Shown: piece after piece, positions 1 to 8,227 of the stretch
Layout: each line of letters opens with the position of its first letter
Position numbering within the stretch: position 1 is the first letter of the stretch
DNA from: JBBRSC01 sp038245795
Lineage (GTDB): Bacteria; Actinomycetota; Acidimicrobiia; Acidimicrobiales; Microtrichaceae
Direction: 5' to 3'
NCBI GenBank assembly: GCA_038245795.1
Contig: JBBRSC010000007.1
Location: 1-28,749, forward strand
DNA length: 28,749 nucleotides
Translations under genes and position numbers: made by a program
Notes under the pieces: model-generated
Seen by the model: only the letters and a program-made list of their open reading frames with translations
Database searches by the model: none
Told to the model about the DNA's origin: nothing

Positions 1-1149
1 GATGATGTTGCGGCGGATCGATGGCCACGAGTACCGCCGAGCCCAGCCGACTGTCCGAACAATTGATGGCGGCGAGCCGTTGCGGAGCGTGGTCAGTAGC
101 CAATTCCGATAGTTCAGATGGAAGAAGGTCGGCGATGCTGTTCCACCAGATCCGCCGTGGAGATGGTGGACAACCGAGTCCGGAGCCACCCGGATTCGCC
201 ATCCGCTCCGACGCGCTCGCCATGCCAGATCGGAGTCCTCGTAGTAGGCGAAGAACGACGAGTAGAGCAGACCGATCTCGTCCAGCATGGAGGTCCGCAG
301 CAGCACGGCGCCGCCGCAAAAACCTTCGGTGTCGTGGGGTACCGGACCGGGCCGGTCCTTCGCCCCGTACCAGCGATCAGCCCATTCGCCACTTTGAGTC
401 CGATGCGTTCCCAGATTGTTGATCCGCCGATGGCGGTGCCCGACGGCCTCCCAACGCGCCCGGCCACATCCGTCGCTGCCACCGGTCACGGCGGTCGAGG
501 TGCTCGTGTCGTCGAGTCGCAGGGTGGTGTCGACGTCGAAGAACGTGAACTCGACGATCGGGGCACGTTGGCGATTCGAGCCGATCGGCACGGCCACCGA
601 ACATCCTCGACCAACACGATGGAGAACCTTGAGCGCCTGATACGGATCTGTGTGGCGCACAGTGTCCTCGAAGATGCAGCGCGACGTGACATCCAAACCG
701 TCCACGGTGATCCGTTCGATGAGCGATCGAGATGGGGCTGTGGAGGGATCGATCCCAACATCGATGAAGGCGAGCTCGAGGAGCATTTTCGCACCGACCG
801 CTCCCACCACGGGGTCTGCCATTTCGGCGAGCAGCGGAGCCAGCCACCCCGGGTCGACCACCGCATCGTTGTTGATGAGCGCCACGAAATCGACATCGAC
901 CAGATCGCGGAGCCCTCGGTTGCATCCCTCCGCGAAGCCGAGGTTCGATCCGGTCGGCCGGATTTCGACCTGGGGTTCAGTGGCGAAGTCGGTTTGGAGT
1001 CGTTGGAGCGACCCGTCGATCGAGCCGTTGTCGACGACGACGATCCGGAGATCTGTACCGGTGGTGTCGCTGGCCAGCAATGATCGCACGCAGCGGGTTG
1101 TCAGCCATGCCGCATTCCAGTTGAGTACGACGACCCGGACGACGGGCAT
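1..1149 (-). CDS. Family 2 glycosyltransferase, rhamnosyltransferase-like (3' end outside window)
   Basis: This GT-A fold enzyme likely transfers a sugar from a nucleotide donor to a polyprenyl-linked or cell-wall glycan on the cytoplasmic face of the membrane. The frame is open from the ATG at 1149 to the window edge (383 residues seen, no stop). The N-terminus has the strand VVVLNWN, then DNGSIDGS (residues 40-47), NLGFAEGCNRG (about 69-79) and the INND metal-binding region (92-95). GGAVLLR begins at 279, and FFAYYEDSD (299-307) is the acceptor-side motif typical of RfbF/WbbL-like rhamnosyltransferases. An in-frame GTG at 1167 is an alternative start; neither start has a good ribosome site. 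The gene starts about 28 bases after the stop of the upstream membrane protein on the same strand, so co-transcription with the two GT-C-like genes is likely. The exact donor and acceptor are unknown. Confidence 0.88.
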   Translation of the reverse strand, partial: MPVVRVVVLNWNAAWLTTRCVRSLLASDTTGTDLRIVVVDNGSIDGSLQRLQTDFATEPQVEIRPTGSNLGFAEGCNRGLRDLVDVDFVALINNDAVVDPGWLAPLLAEMADPVVGAVGAKMLLELAFIDVGIDPSTAPSRSLIERITVDGLDVTSRCIFEDTVRHTDPYQALKVLHRVGRGCSVAVPIGSNRQRAPIVEFTFFDVDTTLRLDDTSTSTAVTGGSDGCGRARWEAVGHRHRRINNLGTHRTQSGEWADRWYGAKDRPGPVPHDTEGFCGGAVLLRTSMLDEIGLLYSSFFAYYEDSDLAWRARRSGWRIRVAPDSVVHHLHGGSGGTASPTFFHLNYRNWLLTTLRNGSPPSIVRTVGWARRYSWPSIRRNII

Positions 1150-1176
1150 GGCGTCCGAGGTGTCCACAGTCGAACG

Positions 1177-2895
1177 CTAGCGGAGGGTCACGATGATGCC
1201 GCCGCTCGTCGAGTCGACGTGTTCGATTTCCGTCGGCGGCAACTTCGAGATCTCCCGTGCCGCCTCGGGCGCACTCATCCAACTTGTGCCGACCGGTGAA
1301 ATGAGTCGGTCGTATCCCGCATCGCCGCTGACATAGGCCGTGGTGCGGAACACCAGGTATCTGACGTCACGGTTGATCAGCACTGCCTGGCCGTCGCTGC
1401 TCGACGGGTCGTTCGCAGCCGCAATGTCAGCCTCGTACCACTTTGGAAAAAACCCTGAGTATCCATTGACGCGCACGTTGCCATCCTCGCCTGCCGCCAC
1501 CATGCGCGGCGCCTCGACGAACCCCCAGAAGACACCTGAGCTCGGCGGTTTGGCCGGCAGTTCGAGAACGATCCCGGGCGGCAGTTCCGCCAGCCGTCGG
1601 TTGATGCTGAGGAATTCATGCTGATCAAGTGGCGTGCGGGCAAACGACAATTGAAGCGTGCTCTCGACGCACACGAGTACACCCAACAGCACACATGCTG
1701 TTGCTGTTGTGCGCTCTGATCGTGCGGCCACCTTCGCGAGCGCGGCGACACCGATACCCGCCAGGATGGCAATCCCGAGCTGGCCGACCACGATCAGTCG
1801 AACCAGCGCGCGAATCCCCGAGAAGCCAGGAACCGCCTGTACGGCCACGTCGAACAGCGCATTGTTGCCCACGGAAATGACCGCGAGAACGAGACCGATG
1901 ATGGCCAACGCCGCGGCCTCTGAACGGCGGCGTGGATCGAGTCCAGATGACTCCCACCAGCGACGTCGCACCACACATCCGAGCCCGACGAGCCCGAACA
2001 CGACGCCGATGATCCCCGGGAAGGCCATGTCCTCTGAGTAGGGACGACGTCCCGGCGTGGGCGACTCGACCACCGCCATGGATTGCTGGGATCGACCGAG
2101 CCCTGCCAAGGATGTGCCCTGCGCCGTCGACGGATCGCGCGTGAAGTATGGGTCGTCTTGAAGTTCGAGATAGCGCAAGGCAATCGGCCCGACGAGCACT
2201 CCGGCGATCACGGCTGCTAGGGCGATCCTGGGCAGGATTGATCGGGGGGCCGAACGGATTCGCGGCAGCCGGGCGATGAGCAGGCCACCGACCAGCAGCA
2301 CCGCCGCAATGCCCAGATAGCTCGCCGACAATGTGAGCACTGCCAGCGAGAGTCCCAGTGCGACACCGTGGTGCCATCGCGGATCGTCGTCGGTCAGCCT
2401 GAGCACCATCAACGCAATCAACGGCAGCAGCGCTCCGACCATCAATTGGAAGTGGTTGGCTTGGCCGAGACGGATCGTGCTGTACGTGAATACGAGTGCT
2501 CCCACGACGGACGCCAAGGGGTGCCCCGAGATCCGGAGGCACAGCCGCCACGACGACTCCAGGGCAACAACGAAGAGCGCCAGGTAGATGAGGTTCATCG
2601 ATGCCACCGGGCCGACGAGAGCGTTCAGCAGTGCGAAGATCGGTGCGAGTCCCAGGTGCGTGTCGCTGTAGGCCATCGGCAGGTGCGCCGTGTGGAAGAT
2701 CTGCCCGGCCCAGAACCCGCTGAAGCCAGAATGTGCGGAGGTTTCGCCCCATCGAAGGATCGCCAGGTGGAACATGGCGTCACCGGGATCACCAACCAGA
2801 TCGGTGCCGATTCGACCGATCGCCGGAAACCCCAGGAGCCACGCTGAACCGGTCCACGCTGCGAACCGCAGAAGCGCCGTGCGTCGACCCGACAT
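1177..2895 (-). CDS. Polytopic membrane protein, GT-C glycosyltransferase-like
   Basis: This 572-residue protein has about ten predicted membrane helices followed by a C-terminal extracytoplasmic part (roughly residues 430-572). The first loop after helix 1 carries DLVGDPGDAMFHLAILRW (32-49); an acidic residue here, in a GD-x-x-D-type context, is characteristic of GT-C enzymes that use polyprenyl-phosphate sugars. I therefore infer a lipid-linked-sugar glycosyltransferase acting outside the membrane, but no specific family can be assigned by eye. Its ATG shares one base with the TGA of the upstream gene (TGATG at 2893-2897), which suggests translational coupling. The downstream family 2 glycosyltransferase fits a cell-envelope glycan operon. 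It could instead be a flippase-like or structural membrane protein. Confidence 0.8.
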   Translation of the reverse strand: MSGRRTALLRFAAWTGSAWLLGFPAIGRIGTDLVGDPGDAMFHLAILRWGETSAHSGFSGFWAGQIFHTAHLPMAYSDTHLGLAPIFALLNALVGPVASMNLIYLALFVVALESSWRLCLRISGHPLASVVGALVFTYSTIRLGQANHFQLMVGALLPLIALMVLRLTDDDPRWHHGVALGLSLAVLTLSASYLGIAAVLLVGGLLIARLPRIRSAPRSILPRIALAAVIAGVLVGPIALRYLELQDDPYFTRDPSTAQGTSLAGLGRSQQSMAVVESPTPGRRPYSEDMAFPGIIGVVFGLVGLGCVVRRRWWESSGLDPRRRSEAAALAIIGLVLAVISVGNNALFDVAVQAVPGFSGIRALVRLIVVGQLGIAILAGIGVAALAKVAARSERTTATACVLLGVLVCVESTLQLSFARTPLDQHEFLSINRRLAELPPGIVLELPAKPPSSGVFWGFVEAPRMVAAGEDGNVRVNGYSGFFPKWYEADIAAANDPSSSDGQAVLINRDVRYLVFRTTAYVSGDAGYDRLISPVGTSWMSAPEAAREISKLPPTEIEHVDSTSGGIIVTLR

Positions 2896-5168
2896 CAGCC
2901 ACAGGTCCCGGCGGCGCGAATGCGAACGTCAGCGGACACCCCGAGTCGTGGGTCGGGCTCCGACCGTTGATCTGAGGCGGCGCGACCCGCTTCTGCGGCA
3001 GCCGCGCCTGATTCGCCGAAACCACCCAGCCTCACGAACGCGAAGCCACCGGACGACACCGGGAGTTCGAACGTCCTGGTTCCGGATCCCATCGGAACGT
3101 CTGTTGACACAAAGGGGCCATTGGCGGTCAGCCCCACATCGACGAGGGTCGCTGCCCGATCCGCAGCGGACCGAATGTCCAAGGTCACGGTCGTACACGC
3201 CGTTCCGACGGCGATCGGAACATCGATGGGAGATTTCGACATCCATCGCTCGAACCCATCGGCTGCCGCCGATCGCGTTGGCGTTTCCGGACCGAGGTAC
3301 ACGCCCCCGCCACGTATGTCGATGAGTTCCCATGTGGAATTCTGTTCAAGTGTCTTCGTGATCCCGATCGGCACCGCCGAACGGCTCGTCAGCGCGAACG
3401 ACGCTGGTTCGAGGGGTTCGAACAGCAGCCGACGCGGGTAGGCCGGCTGCAGCTGCAGCCACCCGACGTCGCGAAGGTCGCTCGTGCGATCCATGACAAA
3501 CAGCTGCCGGTGGATCAACGGATCAGCGACGACGACCCGGCTGCCGGATGGTCCTCCGTAGGTGCGTATCCACTCCACCGCCTGGCTGTCGTCACGGCCG
3601 AGCCCTCGCAGCGTTGCATGATGCCGAACCGTGTCGTTCGTCATCATCGTGGCGGCGACCAACCCCAAGATGGCCGTCAATGACACCGCGACCAGTTCCA
3701 GCCGACCCGAGACACGAGGGCGCTCGTTCATTGCCGAGGCCGAGGGCAGCGACGTCGAGACACCAATGCAGATCAGGACCATCCCGGTCGGAACCGACAT
3801 CGCGACGATCCGGTTCGGCACGTAGTTGGTGGTCCCGCCGACCAGCAAAAACCAGTAGGGGCACATCGTTCCTATCAGCGCGATCAACGGCCAACGCGTT
3901 GGCGCCGCTCGCAGCGCGACGACCAACCCCGTCAGCCAGAGCAATCCCAGCAACACCGTGATGGGACCACGTAGCGCGTTCGCTGGCACCCCGAAGGAGT
4001 CGACGGGGAACGTCCCGAGAATCCGGCCCATTCGTTCCACGATCGGGCCGAAGCTGTACTGGTCAGGCCAGGTGTTCTCGACGCCGGTCAGGAACAGCAG
4101 GCCTCGCACTGCGTTGAAGACGGCCAGCGGTCCCAGGACGAGCGTTGCCACGACCGCCATCATCAACCGCCGCCAACGGCTTCGATGACGCCAGAGAAGC
4201 GGCGCCAAGCCAGCCACGAGGGCGGGTGCCAACACGAAGGCGTATTCGAACTCCGTCCCGAGCAGACCAACCAACGCGAGTCCGACGATCGCCAACTCCT
4301 GCGCGCCCGGCGGCGCATCGCAGCGGACCAGGAACAGCAACGCAGCAACGGCGAACATCCCCATTCCCAACCCGAGAACGAACATCGAGTTCTGATTCAG
4401 CAGGAAGTATCCGAGCGAGCCCAGCCCACCAACCCCAACTCCCGCAAGAACCCCGGCATGAAGCGACCGGCGTCGAGAGACCCCCAGCCCGAGCGCCAGT
4501 GCGTAAGCGGCCGGAGCGATGAACAGCAGCCAGAGCGAGGTCATCGGGATCCACTGATCGGAACTCTGCGTGCGAAAGACCGACGACGCGAGGTCCTGAA
4601 TGCCGGCTTCGCCCCAGCGCCGAGCGCCCAGCTGGTACTGCCGAACCGGATCGTTGGCGGGGCTGTCTGGGCTGGTCGCGCTGGGCGATCGATCGGGAAT
4701 ATCCCACACGGTGTGATCCATCAACCAGTCGTTCACGGAGGCGAAATAGAAGCCGTCAGACCCCGGCGAGGGAAACCGGAGTCCCGGCGAATCCACGTCT
4801 GACGTCGCAGAGAGGTTGATCGCCATGCCGGGGATTCCCGCCGCCAACAGGATCAGCATGGAGATGAGTAACGCTCGGGCATCCTTGAGCGCTTCCCGAC
4901 GACGAAGGCATATCCAGAGGAGTCCGCCGACGGATGCAGCCGCGAACACGGGCCCAGCACTCGAGAATCCAACGATGAGTCCGGTCCAGTTGATGTAGGC
5001 AACCGCCAGCGCAGCGCCAACGACGGGTGCGGCGGGAACCAGGAACGATCGCCATCGGTCAGGGGCTCGAAGAGCCAACAGCAGACCCGCACCGACCAGG
5101 ACGGCCGCCACTGTTCCAACTCTGAGGAGCTGACCGAGAAAAACCCCGCTCACGCGACCCGGCACCAC
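2895..5168 (-). CDS. Large polytopic membrane protein, GT-C-like, with extracytoplasmic C-terminal domain
   Basis: This 757-residue protein has many hydrophobic helices up to about residue 510, then a mostly hydrophilic C-terminal region with beta-rich character. A long loop after the third or fourth helix contains GSDGFYFASVNDWLMDHTVWD and polar Ser/Pro-rich sequence, as in GT-C-like envelope proteins. The start is GTG at 5168; a second GTG follows directly, and an in-frame TAG at 5199-5201 limits extension upstream. No strong ribosome site is visible. It overlaps the next membrane gene by one base and sits 47 bases after the stop of the moeB-like gene. The role is inferred as glycan assembly from its neighbours and topology. 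I cannot name a family, and the donor and acceptor are unknown. Confidence 0.78.
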   Translation of the reverse strand: MVPGRVSGVFLGQLLRVGTVAAVLVGAGLLLALRAPDRWRSFLVPAAPVVGAALAVAYINWTGLIVGFSSAGPVFAAASVGGLLWICLRRREALKDARALLISMLILLAAGIPGMAINLSATSDVDSPGLRFPSPGSDGFYFASVNDWLMDHTVWDIPDRSPSATSPDSPANDPVRQYQLGARRWGEAGIQDLASSVFRTQSSDQWIPMTSLWLLFIAPAAYALALGLGVSRRRSLHAGVLAGVGVGGLGSLGYFLLNQNSMFVLGLGMGMFAVAALLFLVRCDAPPGAQELAIVGLALVGLLGTEFEYAFVLAPALVAGLAPLLWRHRSRWRRLMMAVVATLVLGPLAVFNAVRGLLFLTGVENTWPDQYSFGPIVERMGRILGTFPVDSFGVPANALRGPITVLLGLLWLTGLVVALRAAPTRWPLIALIGTMCPYWFLLVGGTTNYVPNRIVAMSVPTGMVLICIGVSTSLPSASAMNERPRVSGRLELVAVSLTAILGLVAATMMTNDTVRHHATLRGLGRDDSQAVEWIRTYGGPSGSRVVVADPLIHRQLFVMDRTSDLRDVGWLQLQPAYPRRLLFEPLEPASFALTSRSAVPIGITKTLEQNSTWELIDIRGGGVYLGPETPTRSAAADGFERWMSKSPIDVPIAVGTACTTVTLDIRSAADRAATLVDVGLTANGPFVSTDVPMGSGTRTFELPVSSGGFAFVRLGGFGESGAAAAEAGRAASDQRSEPDPRLGVSADVRIRAAGTCG

Positions 5169-5215
5169 GTCGAGGTCGATGATCCCACTGCGGCGACGCT
5201 AGCCGCGAGCGGCGC

Positions 5216-6397
5216 TCACACTCGCTCGGGTGGTGCCTGCAACGGAGCCGGCGAGCAGTGGCCCTCAAGCTCAACGACCTCGATCCGATCCCGGTTCTCC
5301 CACGTGATCATGTTCGTGGGATCGCGGCGGATCTTGTACTCGCGGAAGGACATCTCGAGCGCATCGAGCGTCAGGTAGCGACCGATGAGCGGATCGCCAG
5401 CACCGAGGATGATCTTGAGGGCTTCGACCGCCTGGATGGTGCCGATGATTCCTGGCAGTGCACCCAGCACGCCTGCTTCGGCGCAACTCGGCGCCATGTC
5501 AGCCGGCGGGGGCTCGGGCAACATGTCCCGGTAGGTGGGACCGTTCTTCGGATCGAACACCGTGACCTGTCCCTCGAAGCGGAAGATCGAGCCGTGGATC
5601 ACGGGAATGCCGAGCTTCACGGAGGCATCGTTCAGCATGTACCGCACCGGGAAATTGTCGGCACCGTCGATGATCAGGTCGTAGCCCGAAATGATGTCTT
5701 CGATATTGGATGCGTCGAGTCTGCGGTCGTAGGTGACCACGGTGACGTCGGGGTTCATGGCGGTGATGGTCTTCTTGGCGGAGTCGACCTTTCGTTCACC
5801 GATCCTGTCCATGTTGTGGAGGATCTGGCGCTGCAGATTGGATGCATCGACGACGTCCATGTCGACGATCCCCAGCGTCCCGACACCCGCAGCTGCGAGG
5901 TAGAGCGCCGCAGGCGATCCGAGACCACCGGCGCCCAGGAGCAACACCTTGGCATCGAGCAGCTTCTGCTGGCCGATCTCGCCGATCTCGGGCACGAGGA
6001 GATGGCGTTGGTAGCGGTTGCGTTGTTCGGGAGTGAGGACCTGGGGCGTTTTCCAGTCGCGGTCCTCGTCCTTCCATTTGTTGAAGCCGCCCGCCATCGA
6101 CGCAACGTCGCTGTACCCGAGATCCGCGAGGGTGCGGGCGGCGAAGGCGGAGCGAACCCCACCGGCGCAGTGCACGACAACTTTCGCCGACTTGTCGATG
6201 AGGCGGCCCTCGACCTGGGCTTCGAGATGTCCGCGGGGAATGAAGACCGCACCGGGGATCGCTCCCTGTTCGAACTCGTCGGCCTCTCGGACATCGAGGA
6301 TCACCGCGCCCGCGTTGCGAAGTTCTTCAGCCTGGGCCGTGCTCACCTCGGTGATCTCGGATTTTGCCTGATTCAACAGCTCTCGAAAGTTCGCCAC
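5216..6397 (-). CDS. moeB: Rhodanese-MoeB/ThiF adenylyltransferase fusion
   Basis: The family adenylates the C-terminal glycine of small ubiquitin-like sulfur carriers (MoaD, ThiS, CysO), and the rhodanese part supplies sulfur. This protein has 393 residues. An N-terminal rhodanese domain (about 10-110) carries HCAGGVRS with the catalytic Cys at residue 77. An E1-like domain follows, with the ATP loop GAGGLGSPAA (about 135-144), ASNLQRQ and DGADNFPVRY. The usual MoeZ/MOCS3 order is the reverse, with rhodanese at the C-terminus. Both zinc-binding Cys pairs of MoeB/ThiF are missing: the first reads TYRD and the second lies in DPTNMITWEN. PSCAEAGVLG is kept. I chose the GTG at 6397 because GAGGAG lies six bases upstream; a longer frame opens at a TTG at 6472 without such a site. 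Molybdopterin, thiamine or cysteine synthesis are all possible pathways. Confidence 0.92.
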   Translation of the reverse strand: MANFRELLNQAKSEITEVSTAQAEELRNAGAVILDVREADEFEQGAIPGAVFIPRGHLEAQVEGRLIDKSAKVVVHCAGGVRSAFAARTLADLGYSDVASMAGGFNKWKDEDRDWKTPQVLTPEQRNRYQRHLLVPEIGEIGQQKLLDAKVLLLGAGGLGSPAALYLAAAGVGTLGIVDMDVVDASNLQRQILHNMDRIGERKVDSAKKTITAMNPDVTVVTYDRRLDASNIEDIISGYDLIIDGADNFPVRYMLNDASVKLGIPVIHGSIFRFEGQVTVFDPKNGPTYRDMLPEPPPADMAPSCAEAGVLGALPGIIGTIQAVEALKIILGAGDPLIGRYLTLDALEMSFREYKIRRDPTNMITWENRDRIEVVELEGHCSPAPLQAPPERV

Positions 6398-6433
6398 TAC
6401 GCGCTCCTCATTGACGTCCTGGGTGTAAACCCT

Positions 6434-6444
6434 ACCAAGTTGGT
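6434..6444. promoter_or_regulatory. Palindrome upstream of the moeB-like gene, candidate operator
   Basis: ACCAAGTTGGT is a perfect 11-bp palindrome around a central base. It lies about 37-47 bases upstream of the GTG start at 6397, in a locally AT-richer stretch. On the minus strand it overlaps a possible TTGACC and TAGGGT promoter region. The position suits a repressor site for a sulfur-metabolism gene, but the regulator is unknown. Confidence 0.4.
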
Positions 6445-6482
6445 CAACAATTGTTCCAGCCTGGTATTCCAACGATCTGAAC

Positions 6483-7295
6483 TCAGGTCAGGTTCGCCAG
6501 GAGCCTCGGCAAGACCTGGCTGAGATCGCCGCCGAGCACGACATCGGCGGCGTCGTCCATCTGGGTCGCGCCGGCGTTGATGACGATGACCGCTGCGCCC
6601 GCCCGCTTGGCGGTCGGCACCATGTGCGCGATCGGGAACACCGCCAACGTGGACCCCAATGCCAGCAGGAGGTCCGCCGACTCCGCCGCCGCGAAAGACC
6701 GATCGAGGTCCGCTTCGATGAGGCTCTGGCCGAAACTGATGGTGGCCGATTTGAGAATGCCACCACAGAGGAGGCACGGCGGATCGATCTCGCCGGCACG
6801 CACCCGTGCGAGGGTGGCCAACATGGGCTCGCGACGGTGGCAGGACAGGCATTCGGTCTCTCGCATGGTGCCGTGAATTTCAACGACGAGGTCGGGGGAC
6901 GATCCGGCGAGTTGATGGAGGCCGTCGACGTTCTGGGTCACCAGGAGACGCAATCTGCCAAGTCGTTCCAGCTCCACGAGCGCACGATGTCCGTCGTTGG
7001 GTGTCGATGTCCACGCGGGGTGATGCAGTCGCGATTGCCACGAACGTTGGCGGACCTCGGGATCAGCCAGGTAGTGCGAGATGGTGGCGAGTTTCTCCGC
7101 TTCGGGGTTCTTGGTCCAGACACCCTCCGGGCCCCGGAAATCCGGAATGCCTGAGGCGGTCGACATACCGGCCCCGCTCAGAACGACCACCGATCGGGCC
7201 TCCGACAACAGGGCCGTGGCGCGTTCGATATCCGCTGACGAGGTCGCCGACGTTGGGTCCGACGGCACTCTGCCGGATGATGTTTCTGAGGACAT
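6483..7295 (-). CDS. cobB: Sir2-family NAD-dependent protein deacylase (sirtuin)
   Basis: Sirtuins remove acyl groups from protein lysines using NAD, giving nicotinamide and O-acyl-ADP-ribose. The 270-residue product has the full motif set: SGAGMSTASGIPDFRG (about 40-55) for NAD binding, TQNVDGLHQLAG (120-131), the catalytic His in IHG (141) and zinc ligands CLSC (149/152) and CLLC (174/177). GSTLAVFP and VINAG follow. The frame extends upstream to 7682, but that part is antisense to the repeat-rich start of the divergent gene. I therefore chose the ATG at 7295 (MSSETSS). Its ribosome site is weak, and ATG codons at 7337 and 7340 are alternatives. The gene is 85 bases upstream of the moeB-like gene on the same strand and divergent from the gene at 7456. 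Confidence 0.92.
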   Translation of the reverse strand: MSSETSSGRVPSDPTSATSSADIERATALLSEARSVVVLSGAGMSTASGIPDFRGPEGVWTKNPEAEKLATISHYLADPEVRQRSWQSRLHHPAWTSTPNDGHRALVELERLGRLRLLVTQNVDGLHQLAGSSPDLVVEIHGTMRETECLSCHRREPMLATLARVRAGEIDPPCLLCGGILKSATISFGQSLIEADLDRSFAAAESADLLLALGSTLAVFPIAHMVPTAKRAGAAVIVINAGATQMDDAADVVLGGDLSQVLPRLLANLT

Positions 7296-7377
7296 GGGGA
7301 CCGTTGTAACACCCACCGTCACGCGTTGCGATGTCATCATCGATCGGTCGATCTCGGCGGATCGCGCCGAACGCGAC

Positions 7378-7406
7378 TTGATGTATGAAATGACATGAAA
7401 TACATT
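7378..7406 (+). promoter_or_regulatory. Promoter with overlapping AT-rich palindrome for the 7456 gene
   Basis: TTGATG (7378-7383) and TACATT (7401-7406) are separated by 17 bases and fit a sigma-70-type promoter about 50 bases before the ATG at 7456. The core at 7381-7405 is a nested inverted repeat: outer arms ATGTAT and ATACAT enclose a central ATGACAT that is flanked on each side by GAA. The site is strikingly AT-rich for this DNA. It lies in the divergent space between the sirtuin and the 7456 gene, so one regulator could serve both. Confidence 0.5.
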
Positions 7407-7455
7407 CTCGTCGTCGCTTCCCCCGCGCATCACTGAAGTGCCCGAGGAGAACGCC

Positions 7456-8076
7456 ATGTCCATCGTCACCATCACCCCGCCACCACCCGGTTCGGCCACA
7501 ACTTCCACCACCACACCTCGATCCGACACAGCCCCTGCTGCCGACACAGCCCCTGCTGCCGACACAGCCCCTGCTCCCGACACAGCCCCTGCTCCCGACA
7601 CAGCGCCATCGACTGAGCCAGCGGGCGTTCCCCGGGCGCCACAACCGATCGTCACGTGGATCTCGCCCACCGTCGCCATCATCCCGTGGGAGGACCCACG
7701 CCTCGTCGGGCTCGGACACGATCTGCGGAGCGATTACGTCGAGCGCTTCTGGCTGGGTGTCCTCGGTCCCGCGACAACGTTGCTCCTCCGCCGATTGGCG
7801 CGAGGTTTCACCGAACGTCCGACTGGCTACCGGATCGACCTCGCCGACACCGCTCAGGCCATGGGCCTCGGACGGGGCATCGGACATTCGTCGATGATCG
7901 GACGGACGCTGGAACGGGCGTGCCAGTTCGGCGCCTGCAGAATCGAATCAGAGGCAGCGCTCGCGGTCCGAACCCTGATGCCAACGTTGACCACACGCCA
8001 ACTCCGGCGATTGCCCGACCCGGTGCAACGTTCACATGCCACATGGCTCTCGGCGCACGGCCTCGGGGCCGCTTAG
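7456..8076 (+). CDS. Uncharacterised actinobacterial protein with Ala/Pro-rich repeat N-terminus
   Basis: The 206-residue product has two parts. Residues 1-60 are low complexity: a Thr/Pro stretch and then four copies of DTAPA(A/P) encoded by an 18-bp tandem repeat. Residues about 68-206 form a conserved-looking helical domain with VTWISPTVAIIPWEDP, RSDYVERFWLGVLGP and LLLRRLARGF. I recognise this domain as a hypothetical-protein family common in mycobacteria and other actinobacteria, without known function. Its basic helical character might suit DNA or protein binding; this is only a guess. The ATG at 7456 is chosen because GAGGAG lies six bases upstream. The stop codon TAG falls inside the first unit of the 21-bp array that follows, and the array would be read in frame if the stop were lost. 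Confidence 0.78.
   Translation: MSIVTITPPPPGSATTSTTTPRSDTAPAADTAPAADTAPAPDTAPAPDTAPSTEPAGVPRAPQPIVTWISPTVAIIPWEDPRLVGLGHDLRSDYVERFWLGVLGPATTLLLRRLARGFTERPTGYRIDLADTAQAMGLGRGIGHSSMIGRTLERACQFGACRIESEAALAVRTLMPTLTTRQLRRLPDPVQRSHATWLSAHGLGAA
7525..7604 (+). repeat. 18-bp in-frame tandem repeat (DTAPAA/DTAPAP), four copies plus part
   Basis: Four consecutive 18-bp units beginning GACACAGCCCCTGCT occupy 7525-7596, and a partial fifth follows. Units 1-2 end GCC and units 3-4 end CCC, so the peptide changes from DTAPAA to DTAPAP. The unit length keeps the reading frame, so copy number could vary between strains without breaking the gene. Confidence 0.92.
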
Positions 8077-8213
8077 ATCTGCCTCGGGGCCGCTGAGATC
8101 TGCCTCGGGGCCGCTGAGATCTGCCTCGGGGCCGCTGAGATCTGCCTCGGGGCCGCTGAGATCTGCCTCGGGGCCGCTGAGATCTGCCTCGGGGCCGCTG
8201 AGACCCGCCTCGG
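8060..8213. repeat. 21-bp tandem repeat array, seven units plus a partial eighth
   Basis: Seven 21-bp units starting GCCTCGGGGCC run from 8060 to 8206, followed by a partial copy. Units 2-6 are identical. Unit 1 differs by one base (T for G), and this makes the TAG stop of the upstream gene. Unit 7 ends CCC in place of TCT. Each unit junction carries AGATCT. Because 21 is a multiple of three, the array extends the upstream gene's frame as repeated LGAAEIC. The array ends about 15 bases from the stop of the convergent pepA, so it lies in the 3' untranslated region of both genes. Confidence 0.95.
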
Positions 8214-8227
8214 GACACGCCCGATGG

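Noticed and set aside
118..1083. Plus-strand frame over the family 2 glycosyltransferase
   Set aside because: The minus strand has clear glycosyltransferase motifs in one continuous frame; the plus-strand protein is a shadow.
1..1149. Apparent frameshift in the glycosyltransferase, since short frames cover it in pieces
   Set aside because: Reading the minus strand by hand shows one uninterrupted frame from 1149 to the edge; the pieces are other frames.
5258..6523. Long open frame on the plus strand opposite the moeB-like gene
   Set aside because: It mirrors a well-supported gene, its protein has no recognisable motif, and such antisense frames are common in high-GC DNA.
6483..7682. Longer sirtuin start giving a 399-residue protein with Gly/Ala/Val repeats
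   Set aside because: The extra part is the reverse strand of the divergent gene's repeat and would run across its promoter.
8060..8213. CRISPR-like array
   Set aside because: Units are directly adjacent with no unique spacers, and no cas genes are nearby.
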